This document shows, one piece after another, positions 1 to 14,900 of a stretch of DNA of 64,000 nucleotides. The stretch comes from Litomosoides sigmodontis (Eukaryota; Nematoda; Chromadorea; Rhabditida; Onchocercidae). The stretch spans positions 5,181,001 to 5,245,000 of the forward strand of contig OY718807.1 in NCBI GenBank assembly GCA_963070105.1, given 5' to 3'. Position numbers and translations under genes: made by a program. The number at the start of each line of letters is the position of its first letter. Within the stretch, counting starts at the first letter, position 1. The notes beneath the pieces are model-generated. The model did not search any database, was not told the DNA's origin, and worked only from the letters and a program-made list of their open reading frames with translations.

Positions 1-3000
1 CTTTCTGTATCAATTATAGTCCTAATCATTCAATTGTGTTCAATTAATGATGCGCATGCACTGTTTTCCTGCTCTGCTTTTTGTATAGCTCTTTCTCCGT
101 ATAACTTTTGCTTCTTTCACTGGGCTAAATTATTTAATTTATTGTTCTGGGGTTTTCAAATGATTCTCCTTTTCTGATAGATGTGTAACGCGATGTCTTT
201 TTGAGATTTGTGCATTTCTTCTGCCCTCTTCGATTGTTAATATATATATTTAATGCAGCGCTCTACAATTACCGTTAAACTTTTAGTTTAATTCAGGTTC
301 CATCTAACATGAAAATAAGGAATTTCAAACAAGAAATTAAGGGTCGGCAACTTTGTCCTATTATTATTGCCAAAATTTACTTTTTAAACATGCTTATTTT
401 TTTATTACACGATTAAATAATGACCTAACAAAGCTACTTTTCAAAATTTGAGGATTCATTCATATGCTTCATTTTCTTTCTAATTAACTTGGAAAGGAAT
501 GAGATTATCGAAGGCTTTTCTTGTTCGGAATGGTAATGATACCATTATCATGATGACACGGTATTATCGCCAGTTAAGTTCTATATCCTTAGTTTAGAGT
601 TGCCGGTTTCTAGATTTTTATTCCTTTCGCAATAGGTGTAAGATCTGGATGGTGATGATACTGTTAGCTTCTCCAATTGTTTAAGTGAATATTTCAAAAA
701 CTTACCGCGAATCCTTTGGATTTCCTTTAGAAATGTCACATCTTACTCATTGTTCCAGAATTGCTAAACATTATTTCCGGCGCTGCCTATGATTTATCTG
801 TCATCCATGCTATATTAAGTATGAAATCTTAGTTAGCTTCTCAGTAATTTATAGATACCTAATTTTTTATTTAGGTTATCATGTTCCAAGATCTCACAAT
901 AAGTGAAAGCACACGAAAAGAATTTTAATTTTGTAAGACCCGTTTGTGTTAGCAAAACGGGTTTATTCTTGGATTAGTGAATTGTTTATACAGTGGGTTT
1001 TTAAAATCATAACATTTACCGGTATCGATGAACAAATTTCTTTTATGCATGTATATATGAAGTAACCATCCTCTCTTCCGGCCTTGCACTTTGTGTGTGA
1101 AAGTCAATCATTGAACAGTGAAAGATATTGAAATGATCATCATTTTAATTTTGCAAGAGATGAAATTGATGGCGAATGGAAAAGAGAGATCATGCGAGAA
1201 AATCATTACAAATGTTGTAAAATATTGTATGTATGTCTAGATGTGACGGTTATTTCCATCTTACTTTGATCACTCTCTCGATTGTTATTATTTGAAAATT
1301 TCTGATTATTATATTATAGTTTGCAAGTGTCCACAAACACCTGTAATGTAGCAAGTTGTAATATATGTATGAACGGTGATGACAAAACTAATGAATTATC
1401 ACAGCATTATCAGTGCGTGAGACAAAGCAAATAATTGACAAGACTGGTTAGCACTTCACAGATTTTCCGTGGATATGAATATGAATGCCTCTTTCTCTTA
1501 ATTTTCTTATTTCGGAAGGGAACTCAACTTTTGCTATCCATGCATTGCATTTGTGCTTGATAAGCTGGAAGACCGATTTACGTGCTGGCTCTCAGTTTTT
1601 AAAATTGGCTTTAGTCTTTTGGATGCTTGAAATTCCTGTGTTTGCTGGTGCTTGTCAAAACTCAAATCTGGAAACCTATCAAGCATTCAACTGAAGTGAA
1701 ACTTTGTTTCAACATTAAGTTGATGTGCATTAATATGAAGACGTGCGGCAAATTGGGTGATGGTAATTTAGTAACAATAATGTGGTACCTGTTTTCCTAC
1801 GCATTCTTGCTTCTCAAACAATTTAAAACTGGAAATCCATACTAATTATTTGGTTACGCCATCACTTCCATCATTATCAACAGTTGTGCTCATCTAAAAA
1901 AACTTATAAATCAGCAACATTAAAGTGGTTGGCACATAAATCGCCACGTAAATCCTTTTGCTGCAGAGCACTTGCATGTCGCTCTGCACCCTTGCCACTT
2001 TCAATTCAAAGTTTTAGCTTTTTGTGGAAAATGTCACAAAGGTAAGAATATGAAAAATAACGTTTTGAAATTAATGATTCGTAAAATGTATTTTTGTTGA
2101 GAAATAAAAATGAATGAGAATGCGAAATTGGCAATCTATGAAGGGAACATGTCTTTTTAGAAATTACACATCAATTTCACTTTAAATTATGCTAACATTT
2201 CAACACACCGTAGTAATCGTTAACAGATCATTGCTTCTTTTGAATTTTCTCAAATTGCGACAACTAATATTTTTCTGTTCATTGTTCGTTAGCATGAAAA
2301 TGTCAAGCGCAATTGGCTGTAAAATGAAATAATTCTAGTCAAATCAGTAATGAGAGAAGCATTCTCCCAGGATGCTATTGTTATCAATTTTCCTTTCAAA
2401 ATTTATTTTTGTCAGCTTTCTCTGCGAACTTAACACTTTTGTGTTGTAATGGAAGGAGCGAACTGTAACGTCAAGGAAAGTGAAGAGGACGGTGGTGGCG
2501 CTGTTGCTTCTGCTACTTACTTACCTCTTCGTCGTTATTTTTCCTCCAACCTTTCACTCTTCCACGTCCTATTATTTCTTGAAATGAAATAGCGTTCGTT
2601 GAGATCGTTGCTATTCAACGATAATTATAAAATAAATAGGAGGAAATGCATAAAATGAGTGATCCATTCTGCTATTTCTCCCTTCCCAAATATCGCTCAC
2701 TGTGTGCGACATTTCCTCTTCTTTTTTCATTTTGCACTTTTCGCTTCCTTCCAAAATTTGTCCTTTTTTTGGTGTAAAATATCGTAGAAGGGGGAGAGGG
2801 GGAGCTTACGAAATAACGTCGTTTTAAAATACTTTCAAAATTAGTACTTCTTGATAAGTTTAATTCTCTCATCTTCTGCTTCTAACGTAATTCTTGCAGC
2901 ATAATTCTGCTCGTTTCGGGTAGGTTAGCATTGAGTGGTTATAGTTGGGAGAGACTATTTCGGAATAAGCAAATATGAAAATGAAAAACTGCTCGCATAT

Positions 3001-3520
3001 TTAAATCTTTTTCCAATTTATTTTAAGGAATTTATAATGAACAAGTTTTACACTAAGTGAAAAATTTTGTTAAAAAACAGCTTTGCTCTTCTTTTAATAA
3101 TTAATATCCAAAATATTATCAGTTTGTTCTTGTGTTTTGTGTTGCACTTTTAAGAGTTAAAATGTATGAAACATGTGTTTCAGTGGTAATTAATTAATGG
3201 TTAGATTAATATTTTGAAATATTATAATTTGTGATTTTCAGTAATATTTCCCATCGCATATCGACTTCATAACGTTCCGACAAGTTTTTTACCAGAAAAG
3301 GTCAATTATTTGTTTCGTTTCTTTTCCGAACTAAGTTTATTTGAATTAGCTTTGCCTACTCGCAAGACCATTTGCCAATATTTTACATGAAATTTTTTCT
3401 CTCTGAAGAATGTGTCACCGAACTGAGCGGATGTGTGAAAAACAATTTCGTTATAACAGTTCGATACAACAATTGCTTCATTAGCAGCGGCCCATCATCT
3501 GCTTCTGATGTGATTCTTGT
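1..3520. other. gene-free left flank
   Basis: I found no convincing gene here. Open frames are short, lack a family motif and lack a consistent donor-acceptor chain. A 49-codon frame opens with ATG at about 2450 (acidic start, MEGANCNVKESEED) but has no good donor. On the minus strand a strong donor-like GAG|GTAAGTAAGT lies near 2525-2535 with a basic frame upstream, but no matching downstream exon was found. A small imperfect hairpin (ACCCGTTT / AAACGGGT) lies near 938-964. The segment is probably intergenic DNA and the FMO promoter. Confidence 0.5.
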
Positions 3521-3569
3521 GTAGTTAGGTCATCACAAAGCTCATCGACCTTTGTGATGACCTAACTAC
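3521..3569. repeat. perfect 20-bp inverted repeat, 9-nt loop, upstream of FMO
   Basis: Positions 3521-3540 and 3550-3569 are exact reverse complements, separated by nine bases (3541-3549). The left arm contains AGGTCA (3527-3532) and the right arm its complement TGACCT (3558-3563), the classic nuclear-receptor half-site. TACGTG (3567-3572), a hypoxia-response core, overlaps the right end. The structure sits about 175 bp before the FMO start codon. The repeat is seen directly; a regulatory role is inference. It could also be a remnant of a foldback element. Confidence 0.85.
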
Positions 3570-3743
3570 GTGTTCAGTACCAATAACTGAAAAAAAAAAA
3601 ACATTCCTTTATTTCTTTCTTTCGCTCAGTTTTTGTTTTGTTTTGTTGTGAAAGAGACAGAAAATGAATGTCAACTATTCAGGCGACTCTGTCATCGCAT
3701 AAATTGAATTTAACGGTCAGTGAAGCATTCGATTGAACTGTAA

Positions 3744-6700
3744 ATGCCTGGGAGAATTTGTGTGGTTGGTGCGGGCGCAAGTGGTCTAGCCGCTACAAAA
3801 ATATGCCTTGAAAATGGCTTAAAAGTGGTGTGCTTCGAGAAATCCTGTGATATTGGTGGATTGTGGCGATATAAACCGGAACCATGTCCTGGTTCGAACT
3901 TTCAACAATTTACATTTTTTGAATTAGATAGTGCTGAAATATTTTGATAGCGTTCAGCAAATTTTAGGTGAAGGTACAGTGATGAAAAGCACAACAATCA
4001 ACACGTCGAAAGAGATGACGGCTTTCAGTGATTTTGTTCCACCACCTGAAATGCCTAATTTCATGAGTCATGCTCAGATGTTGAAGTATTTTCGATCATA
4101 CGTTGATCACTTTCATTTCTTAGAACATATTAATTTGAGACATGAAGTGATTTCTATTAAAAGGGATGAAAAATACGGAGAAACCGGTCGCTGGAATGTT
4201 ACGTATCGTATCATTGAGTGAGTTCACTTATCCATTCACTTTTTGTTATTAATTGAAGGCCAACGTCATACTGCTTCCTTCTTTGAGGTAAGCAGGCTGT
4301 AAGAGAGAGAGAGAGAGGGAGGGAAACGATTAGATGCTTGTACGTAATAAATTTTTGATGTGCACAGTTCTGGAAATCAGTGTTTCTTCATGGCCTCTAT
4401 TGACAATGCCCTGAATTCTAACTTGTCTGCTATTCCGATTTGTAGTCATAGGCCTAATTCTTTTTTGTCATTTTCCTTCCCGGACCTTAAACCATTCTCA
4501 TTATTTTCCCTGTTCTGACCACCTTTGACAGTGATGGTATCTTTGCTGTACAATTTCCTTCTTTTTTCATATAACACTTCTTACCTCTTTATTATCACTT
4601 TATCGACTTACCAACTTTTTCTCCTCTTTCTGGAAGATTCCTTTATTGAGATTAGACATTCATTCATTTATTACTTGTCATCTTTGTTTTATGACTTTTA
4701 TCTTTCACCGCAAAAACTCTTCGTCAGCAACCATTTCGGCATTTTCAGGGACAATATCTTTTCAAGGTATCATTATAAAATCTGTTCCTTAACCTTAACC
4801 TGGCTGAAAATGTGACCTTTTCTTCTTTTGCCCTCTCTCCAATTTCAGTACACTCCTCTATGCCTCATTCTCACGTAACTTCGTATGGATGATTATTTCA
4901 AGGTCGTGCCGTTACTTCTACTTCTCTCGTACTTCTCTCTCTCTCGTCAGCTACTCTTTCCGTTGATCTCTTAAATTTTCACAACTTTAAACCTTCAAGG
5001 GATTACTCTCACACTTTCCGCTTTATTGTTAAGTTCAATTGCATTTCAGTTTGTTCGATGTGACGAAGAAATGTGATGCAGTAGAGTCCTTCTCACTTAC
5101 CTCACATTTATATTCCAATTTCCACTTCTTTTAAAGCATGCGCTGATTGTGTGCTGATATGGGCATTACAGTAGACCTTCTGAATCAGTTTCTCACCTGT
5201 CTACTATCTCCGTCAGAATCTCTCATTCGTTCCCTCCTTCTGCATCGATATAATTTTAACTTTCTGAACTTTCGTCCTTCGTTCTTCTTGTTCTTCCCCT
5301 CACTTTCCTTTTACGATCTTCATTCACAGTACTGTAGCCTTCCTTCGCTTGTCTTATCCCTCCGAATGAATCGAAGCTGTTTACTTGATATCTTTTCCAT
5401 TTTATACAGCACAAATCGATGTTTGAAAGCCACTGCTAATAACATGCTTCCTCTATAATATTCTTTCACTGCTATTTTAAGAGTTATTACTTGTCGTAGT
5501 TGTTCTCGACCTTGTGCTCTGATCACTCGACAAGAGTTACGGCATTTACTGACGTAACCGATAATTGAAATCACTCAACTAATCCTTGCTTACCGTGCTT
5601 CATTTATTACATTGCAGTAACAGTGAACTCCACAACAAGTAAATAATTGCGAACCATTTGAGAATTCTATTTTTACAGCGATGACGTGAGGCAAACTGAA
5701 AATTTCGATGGTGTACTGCTTTGCTGTGGTCATCATACAATACCGCACTGGCCGGAGCAATTCCCGGGACAAGAAAAATTCCGGGGTGAAATTATTCATA
5801 GCCACGATTATCGTGAACCATTCCCATATCTTGACAAGACTGTAGTACTGATTGGAATTGGTAATTCTTCCGGTGATATTGCTGTCGATTTGAGCAAATT
5901 TTCGAAAGAAGTACGACTTTTCTTCTTTTTTTAAATTTGAAAATTCTTCATATTTTATGACATTCCATCTTCTTTGCAGTGCAGTTTTTGTTTGTTTGTA
6001 TTGGTGAGAAGTTTATTTTAGGTTTATTTATCGACTCGTACTGGTAGTTGGATACTTAAAAGGACCTGGGATAAGGGTGAACCAATTGATATTGTTTTTG
6101 TCAATCGGTACATGCATGCGTTGAGAAAATTGCTACCATCCTGCGTATGTTTTATCATTCCTTTATTAATCATTAGAAATCTGATTAGAATAATTCATCA
6201 TTTTCCATTCAAATTTTCTTGCTTAAGGCCAACTTTTTGAGCAAATTTTCAATAGCTCTTAATTCGGGTTATTCAGGATCGCTAGGAATTAAAAGTGCTA
6301 TTTAGTATACTATGAAATTAGGGAGTACAGCAGAACGATTGCTGTTAATGAGGTAGAATTTCCTCTACTTTAAAACTGTAGACTTTCCTTAAGATTATTG
6401 TATTTTTTTTTTGTAAGAAAAAATAGTTATTGTGCAACAACAATTATTCGGAAGAGAAATTCCAGTCATATGATATATATGATATTAGATGGAAAAATAC
6501 ACTGATTAAGATTTATTCAAATTGAATATTAAATGCAATTGCAGGTGGTTGACAGAACGTATGAGAGCAAGCTTAACCAATGTTTCGATCACGGACGGTA
6601 TGGCCTGAAACCAAAACACCGCGCTACTGCGCAACACTCCACCATTAACGATGACCTGCCAGGTCGTATCGCTTGTGGATCTGTTATTGTAAGTAAAACT

Positions 6701-8424
6701 CAGCCAATTAATCTACGTATATTTTCTAAAAATGGCAGGTTAATCGGAAGAAATGATTGGCTATGGAATTAAATGGAACATTTGATCGATAAAGGTCGGA
6801 TATGGGCTTTCCTCATGTCTACTTGCACGATGCAATACAAAATTTACATGTCATTTCCACTCTTCTTACCTCATACTAAATTTACATATCGCTGTTGGTT
6901 ACACCATCATTGTCATTTCGCTGACAAAAAATTAAGGGATGTTATTAGCACGGCAAAGAGAATGATATTGCTGTGGAATTTATAATTTTCAGGCTTGTGG
7001 CACTAAAAAATTTGTTGGGAAATTTTTATATTTTCTTTGTGGTAGTAATTTGATTTCTAGATCCACAACAATTTTTAATTTCCGAGGTTCTATTAGGAAT
7101 TATTTCCCAACAAATTAGGAATTATGATAGATCAATTCTAACACGGATAGAAGCGTGCTATTTTAGCACTAATAGAAGAAGTTTACAAAATCAATTAATT
7201 ATCATTGTGTGGTGACCGGATTGATCGGACGGGTTTGATCGGAAAAGGGTGAATGCTGAATATTTTATGGATGGCTGTCCAGCACCTGTGCTTCACATTT
7301 TCCGACAAATATTATTAGATTAAACCGAACGTTGCTCGCTTCACTGAACACGACGTGATATTCGAAGATGGAACAGTGGTGAGTAATGTTGATGCGGTGA
7401 TCTTTGGCACCGGCTATTCGTTTCAATTTTCAATCCTTGAGGATGGTAATCTTATACCTGTTATTGATAATGATGTCGACTTGTACCTAAATATGTATCC
7501 ACCACAATTATCATCAAAGGTTTGTTTTAGTTTAAGAATTTCAGATTTTCAATATCGATTTTCCTCTTCTTCATAACATGCACTATTTTCCTATTTCGTT
7601 CTTTTTTTGCATTTTTCTGTGCTTTTTTCCTTGAGGACCATTCTATCCAGATTTTCAGAACACTCTGGCCGTAATAGGTCTTGTGCAACCAGTTGGTTCT
7701 ATAATGCCTGTTTCTGAAATGCAATCTCGGCTGTACTGTCAAGTGCTTCTTGGTAATTGCAAGCTACCCGGAATGGAAAAAATGAAGAAAGATATTAAGA
7801 AAAAGAAGGCAATTATGGCAAAAAAATTTGTAAACAGTCGGCGGCACACTATAGAGGTTTGCTAGAATTATTATTATATGTTATATAAGTGGACATTCTT
7901 CGAATTGCTTGAAAATTTATTATTTTTTTATTCAAAGAAATGGGAAAAACCAATAGAGAAATTATTAAAATACATTTGAGATTGAATATGCAAGCTACAT
8001 GGACGAAATAGCGGAAATGTTTGGTGTGAAACCAAATTTGCTTAAATATTGGTGCACCGATCCCCGTTTGGCATACAGTCTGTTGTTTGATGGTATGGCA
8101 CCGTATCAGTTCAGATTAAATGTAAGGCTTACTTTTAAGAAAATTTGCAAAGGCAAAATTACTTTGACTAATTTCTAATGTGATTATAAGCGTAGTCAGT
8201 AGCCACTCGACGGAATGGCCGTTTAAGCTTCTTCACTCTTTTGGTTGCTGACGTGAAATAAAATTTTACAGGGACCACATGCGTGGAATGGAGCACGTGA
8301 TGCATTGTTAGGCATGGCAAAGCGGACATTCGAAAATTCCCGCACACGACGAACTTCGGAAACGATGAAGTCAACACCGATTAATAAGTTACTCTATTTT
8401 CTTAAAATGATGAAGCCTTTTTAA
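3744..8424 (+). CDS. flavin-containing monooxygenase, 9 exons, 529 aa
   Basis: NADPH- and FAD-dependent oxygenase that oxidises nucleophilic N or S atoms, normally ER-bound. Exons: 3744-3891, 3968-4217, 5679-5910, 6022-6144, 6545-6688, 7319-7519, 7659-7856, 7981-8121, 8272-8424; all have GT-AG borders and closing phases. The length (529) matches the family (about 530). Visible motifs are the FAD Rossmann site VVGAGASG (7-14), the FMO identifying motif FRGEIIHSHDY (166-176), the NADPH site GIGNSSGD (191-198) and FGTGY (328-332, usually ATGY). The C-terminus is basic (LLYFLKMMKPF) and may be the membrane anchor. The first intron is only 76 nt; the second is 1461 nt and pyrimidine-rich. The start is the only ATG preceding the glycine motif in frame. 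Which nematode FMO paralogue this is cannot be told from sequence alone. Confidence 0.93.
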
Positions 8425-9200
<776 letters not shown>

Positions 9201-11992
9201 TTACCTGTTTCTCTTGTACAGGTAAAGTACAATGGCGGTTAAAGTGGTAAGTAGAAGTGAAGTAGAGAAAAGGAACGCAGCAAGAACCGGATAAGTTAGG
9301 CATATTCTCTGTGATGTTATCAGTGCTATTGCCATTCCACTTTTTCGTCCATAATTAGACTGAAACGTACACATCCAATTTGTTAACTTCTTCAACGACA
9401 TTATTAATTAGACTTAGATTTGACGTGAAAAGCAATGAACGATTTCGTGTTGTTACTCGATGAGTGTTGAAAGTCATTCTGAAAATCCGTGCAACACTGC
9501 AGAGATGGACCGCAGACGCATTCCAATGCTAAAATTTCAACAAAATATTTCCAAGATTATTTTCCAAAAAAGAATTGGTGTTAAAGAAGTGTACCTGAGT
9601 GACTCCTTGCACTAAATATTGTGATCGAGGATCAGACACTCCATCTTCATCAACGCCCTCAAGCATGCTAAGTTTAGCAACTAAATCCATCTGATGGTTG
9701 CTTCGTAAATCTGATGATTGAACGTACGCGTTCCCTCCCAGTATCACACTAAACTATCACGGATTCCCTTGATTGATTATTGTTTCATTAGTTGAAATTT
9801 CAAAAGTAAAAAAAAAATTTTAAATAGCTAAACCTAGAATTGTCACCAGGAACGCTGCGCTGAAATCGATTATTACTGATGCACGTCGGAGGAGTAAGGC
9901 CATCACATTCACCGGCACTTTTCTTGCACAGTTCAACAACACACTGATAGTTTAGGATCGAAGTGTCGCTGAACTTATACCCCCACGTTTCAGCTACTGC
10001 CTTCAAATTGTACATGCAAATAATGGAAATTTAACTCTTTGGAAATTCATCTAAAAGTTATCGCTAATGAAATAGGATAAGTTTTTAACACATTTAAAAA
10101 TATTACATGTTAGCTTTAGTTGAACTCGAGCTTTAATTACATTCTCGCAATACCAAAATTTTCTTTCACTTATCCTTATTGTTTCGGAGCTCTAAGTCGG
10201 GTAACCTTTTTTTTCAACGCAACTCCACTACTTTTGTCCGAAAAAATTTACGGTTGATTTTTTTTATTTTAAATTTTATGAAAATGTCGAAATATTTTAC
10301 TCTTCTTATATCTGCGTCGTATTGAACATTAGGTTGTATGATCGGATCAATGGCGCATCCGTCCATATCGAGCTGAAACACGCTTCAACTTACTACTAAT
10401 TTTTTCTGCTAATTTAATTGAGACGTTAGCTAGCTTATGAATAATGGAAGTTGGATACCAAGTCAAAACGTGTCCCTCGTCCATCATTCACAAAGCATGA
10501 ATGTACCAAAAATCCTTGCGAATCATCATCACATTCCCAAACGTGGTAAATTTTCTCACCCACTTGGCCGTAACTGTAATTTATAAACGATCGCCTTAAA
10601 CTTATTCAAAATTTTCCTCGTCGGATGAAAATTGACCGATTTTGATTAAAAATGGTACTAATCATTTAATGTTAAATCTTTCAAGAAAATTTCTACTTAA
10701 ACCACTTTTTGCATAATGAAGAATGCATAAATGCGTCGCCTAGGATCAAAGGAATTGAGTAAATAAATAAGCTAGTAAATTGAGTAATTTTGAAAAAATT
10801 TTACACAGCCGGTGGTCCATCTGCGCTTCCCGAACGAATACTGTATGTGCATGTAGGCATTTTTACCGTATCCATTAATTCGGTAGTGCCAATCGATGAC
10901 ATATCTACACCGGATGTTAGCCGTTTTATATTTCGGAAAAAGCACATGCAACGATAGGCACGATCAGCTCGCGTTACAAATGTCCCGTGAAATGATACGA
11001 CAATTGTAAGAGAGAGCATAATGCCCTAAAATTGTACAAAATGGTTAAATTTTTTTTGCGTCAAATGTTTGAAACGTCTCATAATAATCCGAAGTTTGTA
11101 AATTAACTTTGCATTAAACATTTATGGTTATGCCGTCATGCGCTGTTAGAGAAGGCGAAAAAAAGTGACCATTCAAAGTTTCTTGAGATACCTCCAAAGA
11201 ACCGGTGACTCGTTGTCGTTGCATGGTACAGTCACCATTCTGAATCATCATTGAAAATTTGTTCTGATCGACATTTGATGCAAAATTCCTGGAGCACCGG
11301 TCATCATCAGCTAACCCACGTACATACACACGTCCAGTAAATGGTTTTCTGGTCCGGAATGTCAACGACACCATTGTATCCTCACAATCTACCTTCAACA
11401 TAAATGCGATAGCGCAGATTGTGTGCTATAATCCTGGAGTGACACAGGAAGTTCCATAAAAACATCGATAGCCCTTCTTGGCAGCTTCCATCTACGGGAC
11501 GGGACGGATAGCCACTACTGGTTGATGAATATGATTTAAAATGCGAATAACTTGAAAGATAAGCAAGCGTAATTCTGATAAATAAACATGGCGAAAGAAG
11601 TGACGATAATAAATAAGCTTAAAAGAGCATTTAAATTGATAACCAACAAAATGCTTACTTGCTAATACGTAGAGAAATTATCAAAATTTCCTTCACTCGT
11701 CACCTCATTTTATGATATTAGCCAAAGTAGCAAAAATTAACGAGTGAGTTATTTTGTGCTGCTTAAAGAGAATTAATTTTTAAAACTCTTCAAGATTCAA
11801 TTTATAGTAGATTTTGTGGTAATCCGTTTACAAACAAATATCCTTTGATAAATGAAAATTTGCGTGTAAAGGAAAGCTCACCACTGGTGTTCCTATCAGT
11901 TCGTTATCAATGGTAGCAGTTAAAATACCTCTCACAAAATTATACAGCACAAGTACTCTGGCGATGTGATGATGAATTTGCAAAGTTTGCAT
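9201..11992 (-). CDS. cuticlin-like ZP-domain membrane protein, 8 exons, 399 aa
   Basis: Secretory-pathway protein that probably polymerises in the cuticle or apical extracellular matrix. Exons in transcript order: 11992-11882, 11392-11192, 11025-10805, 10573-10459, 10372-10301, 10000-9834, 9748-9595, 9359-9201. The first exon gives a hydrophobic signal-like N-terminus (ARVLVLYNFVRGILTA) followed by the ZP opening IDNELIGTPVVDCED. Further family motifs are KPFTGRVYVRG, GDCTMQRQR, VSFHGTFVTRADRAYRC, VYGQVGEKIYHVWEC, HSCFVNDGRGTRFDL, MDGCAIDP and GECDGLTPPTC, in the order expected for cuticlins. After the domain comes a furin-type site, RFQR, then one C-terminal transmembrane helix (about PVLAAFLFSTSLLLTTLTAIV) and a short basic tail, KRNR. 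All phases close. The exon-6 acceptor (TTTGAAG) is weak. The family is certain; the exact cut or cutl gene is not. Confidence 0.88.
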
Positions 11993-14900
11993 GATTTAGG
12001 AACGGTTATTGCTCAACACCGTTTCGTACGTAACTCGAAATAACTCTCCCCACCAATTATATACGTATGATAGCCTGAGCTATCAATTAGGACATCAGTG
12101 GACAAACAAAGGAATGAGATGGAAAAGGTTAGGCAAAAAAAAGGGTTCAAAATTGTGTTCGTATTTTGGATGTTAGGAATGGGAAAAACATTCCACTTCC
12201 ACCTTCCCCTTCATATTAACGGTAAAATAGGTCAGAGATCTTAATTGGTATGTAAATTTACATAACATCAAACGTTTTCACCATCCATTCATCGCTAAAC
12301 TCAGAAAATCAAAAGAAGTCATTCCTTTCGATCGGAAAAAGGCTTCTCGAGGGGATTGAAGCATTTGTTGGTAGCTGCCGCTGCTATTTTGCTAATTTCC
12401 TTTAAATATTAAAAAAACCAAAAATTCCCCTTTTTCCTTTTACAATCAATTAATTATTCATTTGAAAATTAGCTAACAATAAAAGGTTTTATATAATTTG
12501 AAAAAAAGCATTCATGAAAATTTTTGAAAATGCCATTTTCATCATTCTCCCTTTTTTTGGGAAAATAAGAGAAGTGAATGACTTTTTATTTTGTTACAAA
12601 AAGTTTATTGATAGTTTTAATTCGTGTGAACCAATTTCAGCAAAGGATTTTTTCCTGAAGGAAATTTCAGGAAAGAAAAACAGAAAATGAAAAAAAGTTT
12701 CGCCTAATTAGATGCTTGAATATTTTGAGTGTATTAGTCTTTCTCTGCTAGTTTCTCAGTTTCCGATAATTGTCAGTTTTTAGCTTTTAGTTGTATTTAA
12801 GGCAATGAATGGAGAAATAACCCTTCCTTTTATATAAATGCAACAATTTAATTTAGCTAAGTTCTCTCTTTTGCCTTTTTCTCCTCCTCTAAACATCAGA
12901 ACAGAAATAAAAATTTGCATAAATACTCAAAAAAAAATTGAGAACTTCTCTGGTGCAGCTTTTTTCGTTTGAATTTAGAGATGTAATATTGCAACTAGAT
13001 GTTTAATGAATTGTTATCAAAGAACGATCTTGCCATCACCGTCTGGAATCATTCTGGAAATGAAATTTTCCTCCACTCATTTTTCCAGTGAAAGACTTGA
13101 CCTGATTATCCAGAATTTCTTTTGCACTTCCTAAAGGACAAATTGCATCCAATAATTTCAATCACAGGCGTTTATATTACACAGTTTTTTGGTGCTCTTC
13201 CTTCATCTACCGATTCCATCCAAACTCTTCTTCATCTAACATTTCAATCTTAAAATTATCCACTGATTTGATCACCCTTGTATCACAATTCATTTAAAGC
13301 CGAGGGAGCATACTGTTGATAGTTGATAATGCCACAAAAATCATAACAGAGAAAAACTTCCCGAAGTCTGAACAGACATAAATAAAAATTTGAGGACAGA
13401 CTCTTAAATTTGTGAAAATTTTCGTACTTTTGATTTTGTCTAAATGATGCAAGACAGGTAGTATCTTCAAAACAATTTAATCTAACTGAGTGCTCTTTTC
13501 AATTAGGAATTGAAAATTTTTGAAAAAAAAAAATGTTAAAGAGTGCCGTCATCTTATACTGTTGTAAAACATTAATTCGAAAGTATTGTTTCGGACTCAA
13601 TCCATTTTAATGTACGAAATAAGTCTTCCTAAGCACTTTTCAAATTTTCAAAAAAATCATGATCGGGAGAGGGAGAATTTCATTAGCAAAATATAATTTT
13701 CGAAAAGCTTCAATTCTGAATAGGAAAATGAATTTAACTCATTTCAATTGTCTTTCAGCTATAAAGCTTATACTGTTAAAAAATTACATTGAAATTCCAT
13801 ATAGTAAATAAATTAGTGGAAGTTTTCAGGGTGCTTCTCTCACATAAAAGAGAACACGAAATTCTGAAAGTCATTAAACTTACAGTGAAAAGAGAAATCA
13901 TTTTTCAGTTAAAAAAAGGAAAAACCCCTGACGGTCTCTCGCGCTCTCTCTCTCTCTCGCTCTCTCTCTCTATGATTGTTCATAAAGTTTACTAAGTAAC
14001 AATCAATCACTTCGCTGCTCTATCGGTAGAGAGGCAACAAAAAAAGGTAGAAAAAATGGAATAGTGTAGGTGCATTAATTAGATTAAAATCTGAGCGCGA
14101 GTGTGGAGATTGTCACAAATTGAACGCTTCAGTTCCTTTTTTCGGCTTTCCTCCACGAATTGGCCAGATGCTTTCGGTCATTCCTTTGCGCTAATCTTCC
14201 CTTACATTGATTTCGGGTGAAATTTTTCATTCAAACTTGATGGTCACATCAGTCTTTAATTGTGCCGAATTTTATCGAATTATCGCATGCTAGAAAATGA
14301 TGCTAAGATTTTCTTTTTGATTACTTCGAAACAGTGAAATTTTAATGTTTTCAATTTAACATACAATTCGCTAGTGCATGTTGCATTGAGTAAATGCCTG
14401 CAAGAAGTTCTTAGTTATTTTAACTGATTCAGTTAATTATTTGGCAAATTTAGTAGCACATTCTGTGAGATTCTTGTCTCAATGGAAAAAGGGACCACTT
14501 AATTACTTTGAACAAATTTCATCCGATGAAAATTTCAGTTCGATTTAAATGTCCAAAACGGACAAGAAATTCGTAATGTTACTGAGCTCCGTCCGAACCC
14601 ATCATGATGCAATTTAAAATGTTGCCGTGTTCATATTTTCCAAAAGTGTGCCTCTCATCAATTACACCTACTCTCACTCACTTCTTTTCAGCAGTTTGAA
14701 AAATTTGACTCAAAAATCTCTTGTGGAGAAAGTTGTACCGATGGCTTCCATCACTCGCCTCCCACATTTTTTAATTTCATTTCAGCTCCAAAACAAGCGT
14801 CATCGTTCATCGTACCCTTTTTCAACAGTTGCAATCAATCATGTCACGTAAACAATAGCAACGCTGCTAACAGCTACGTCTCACATCTCCCCTTAACAAT

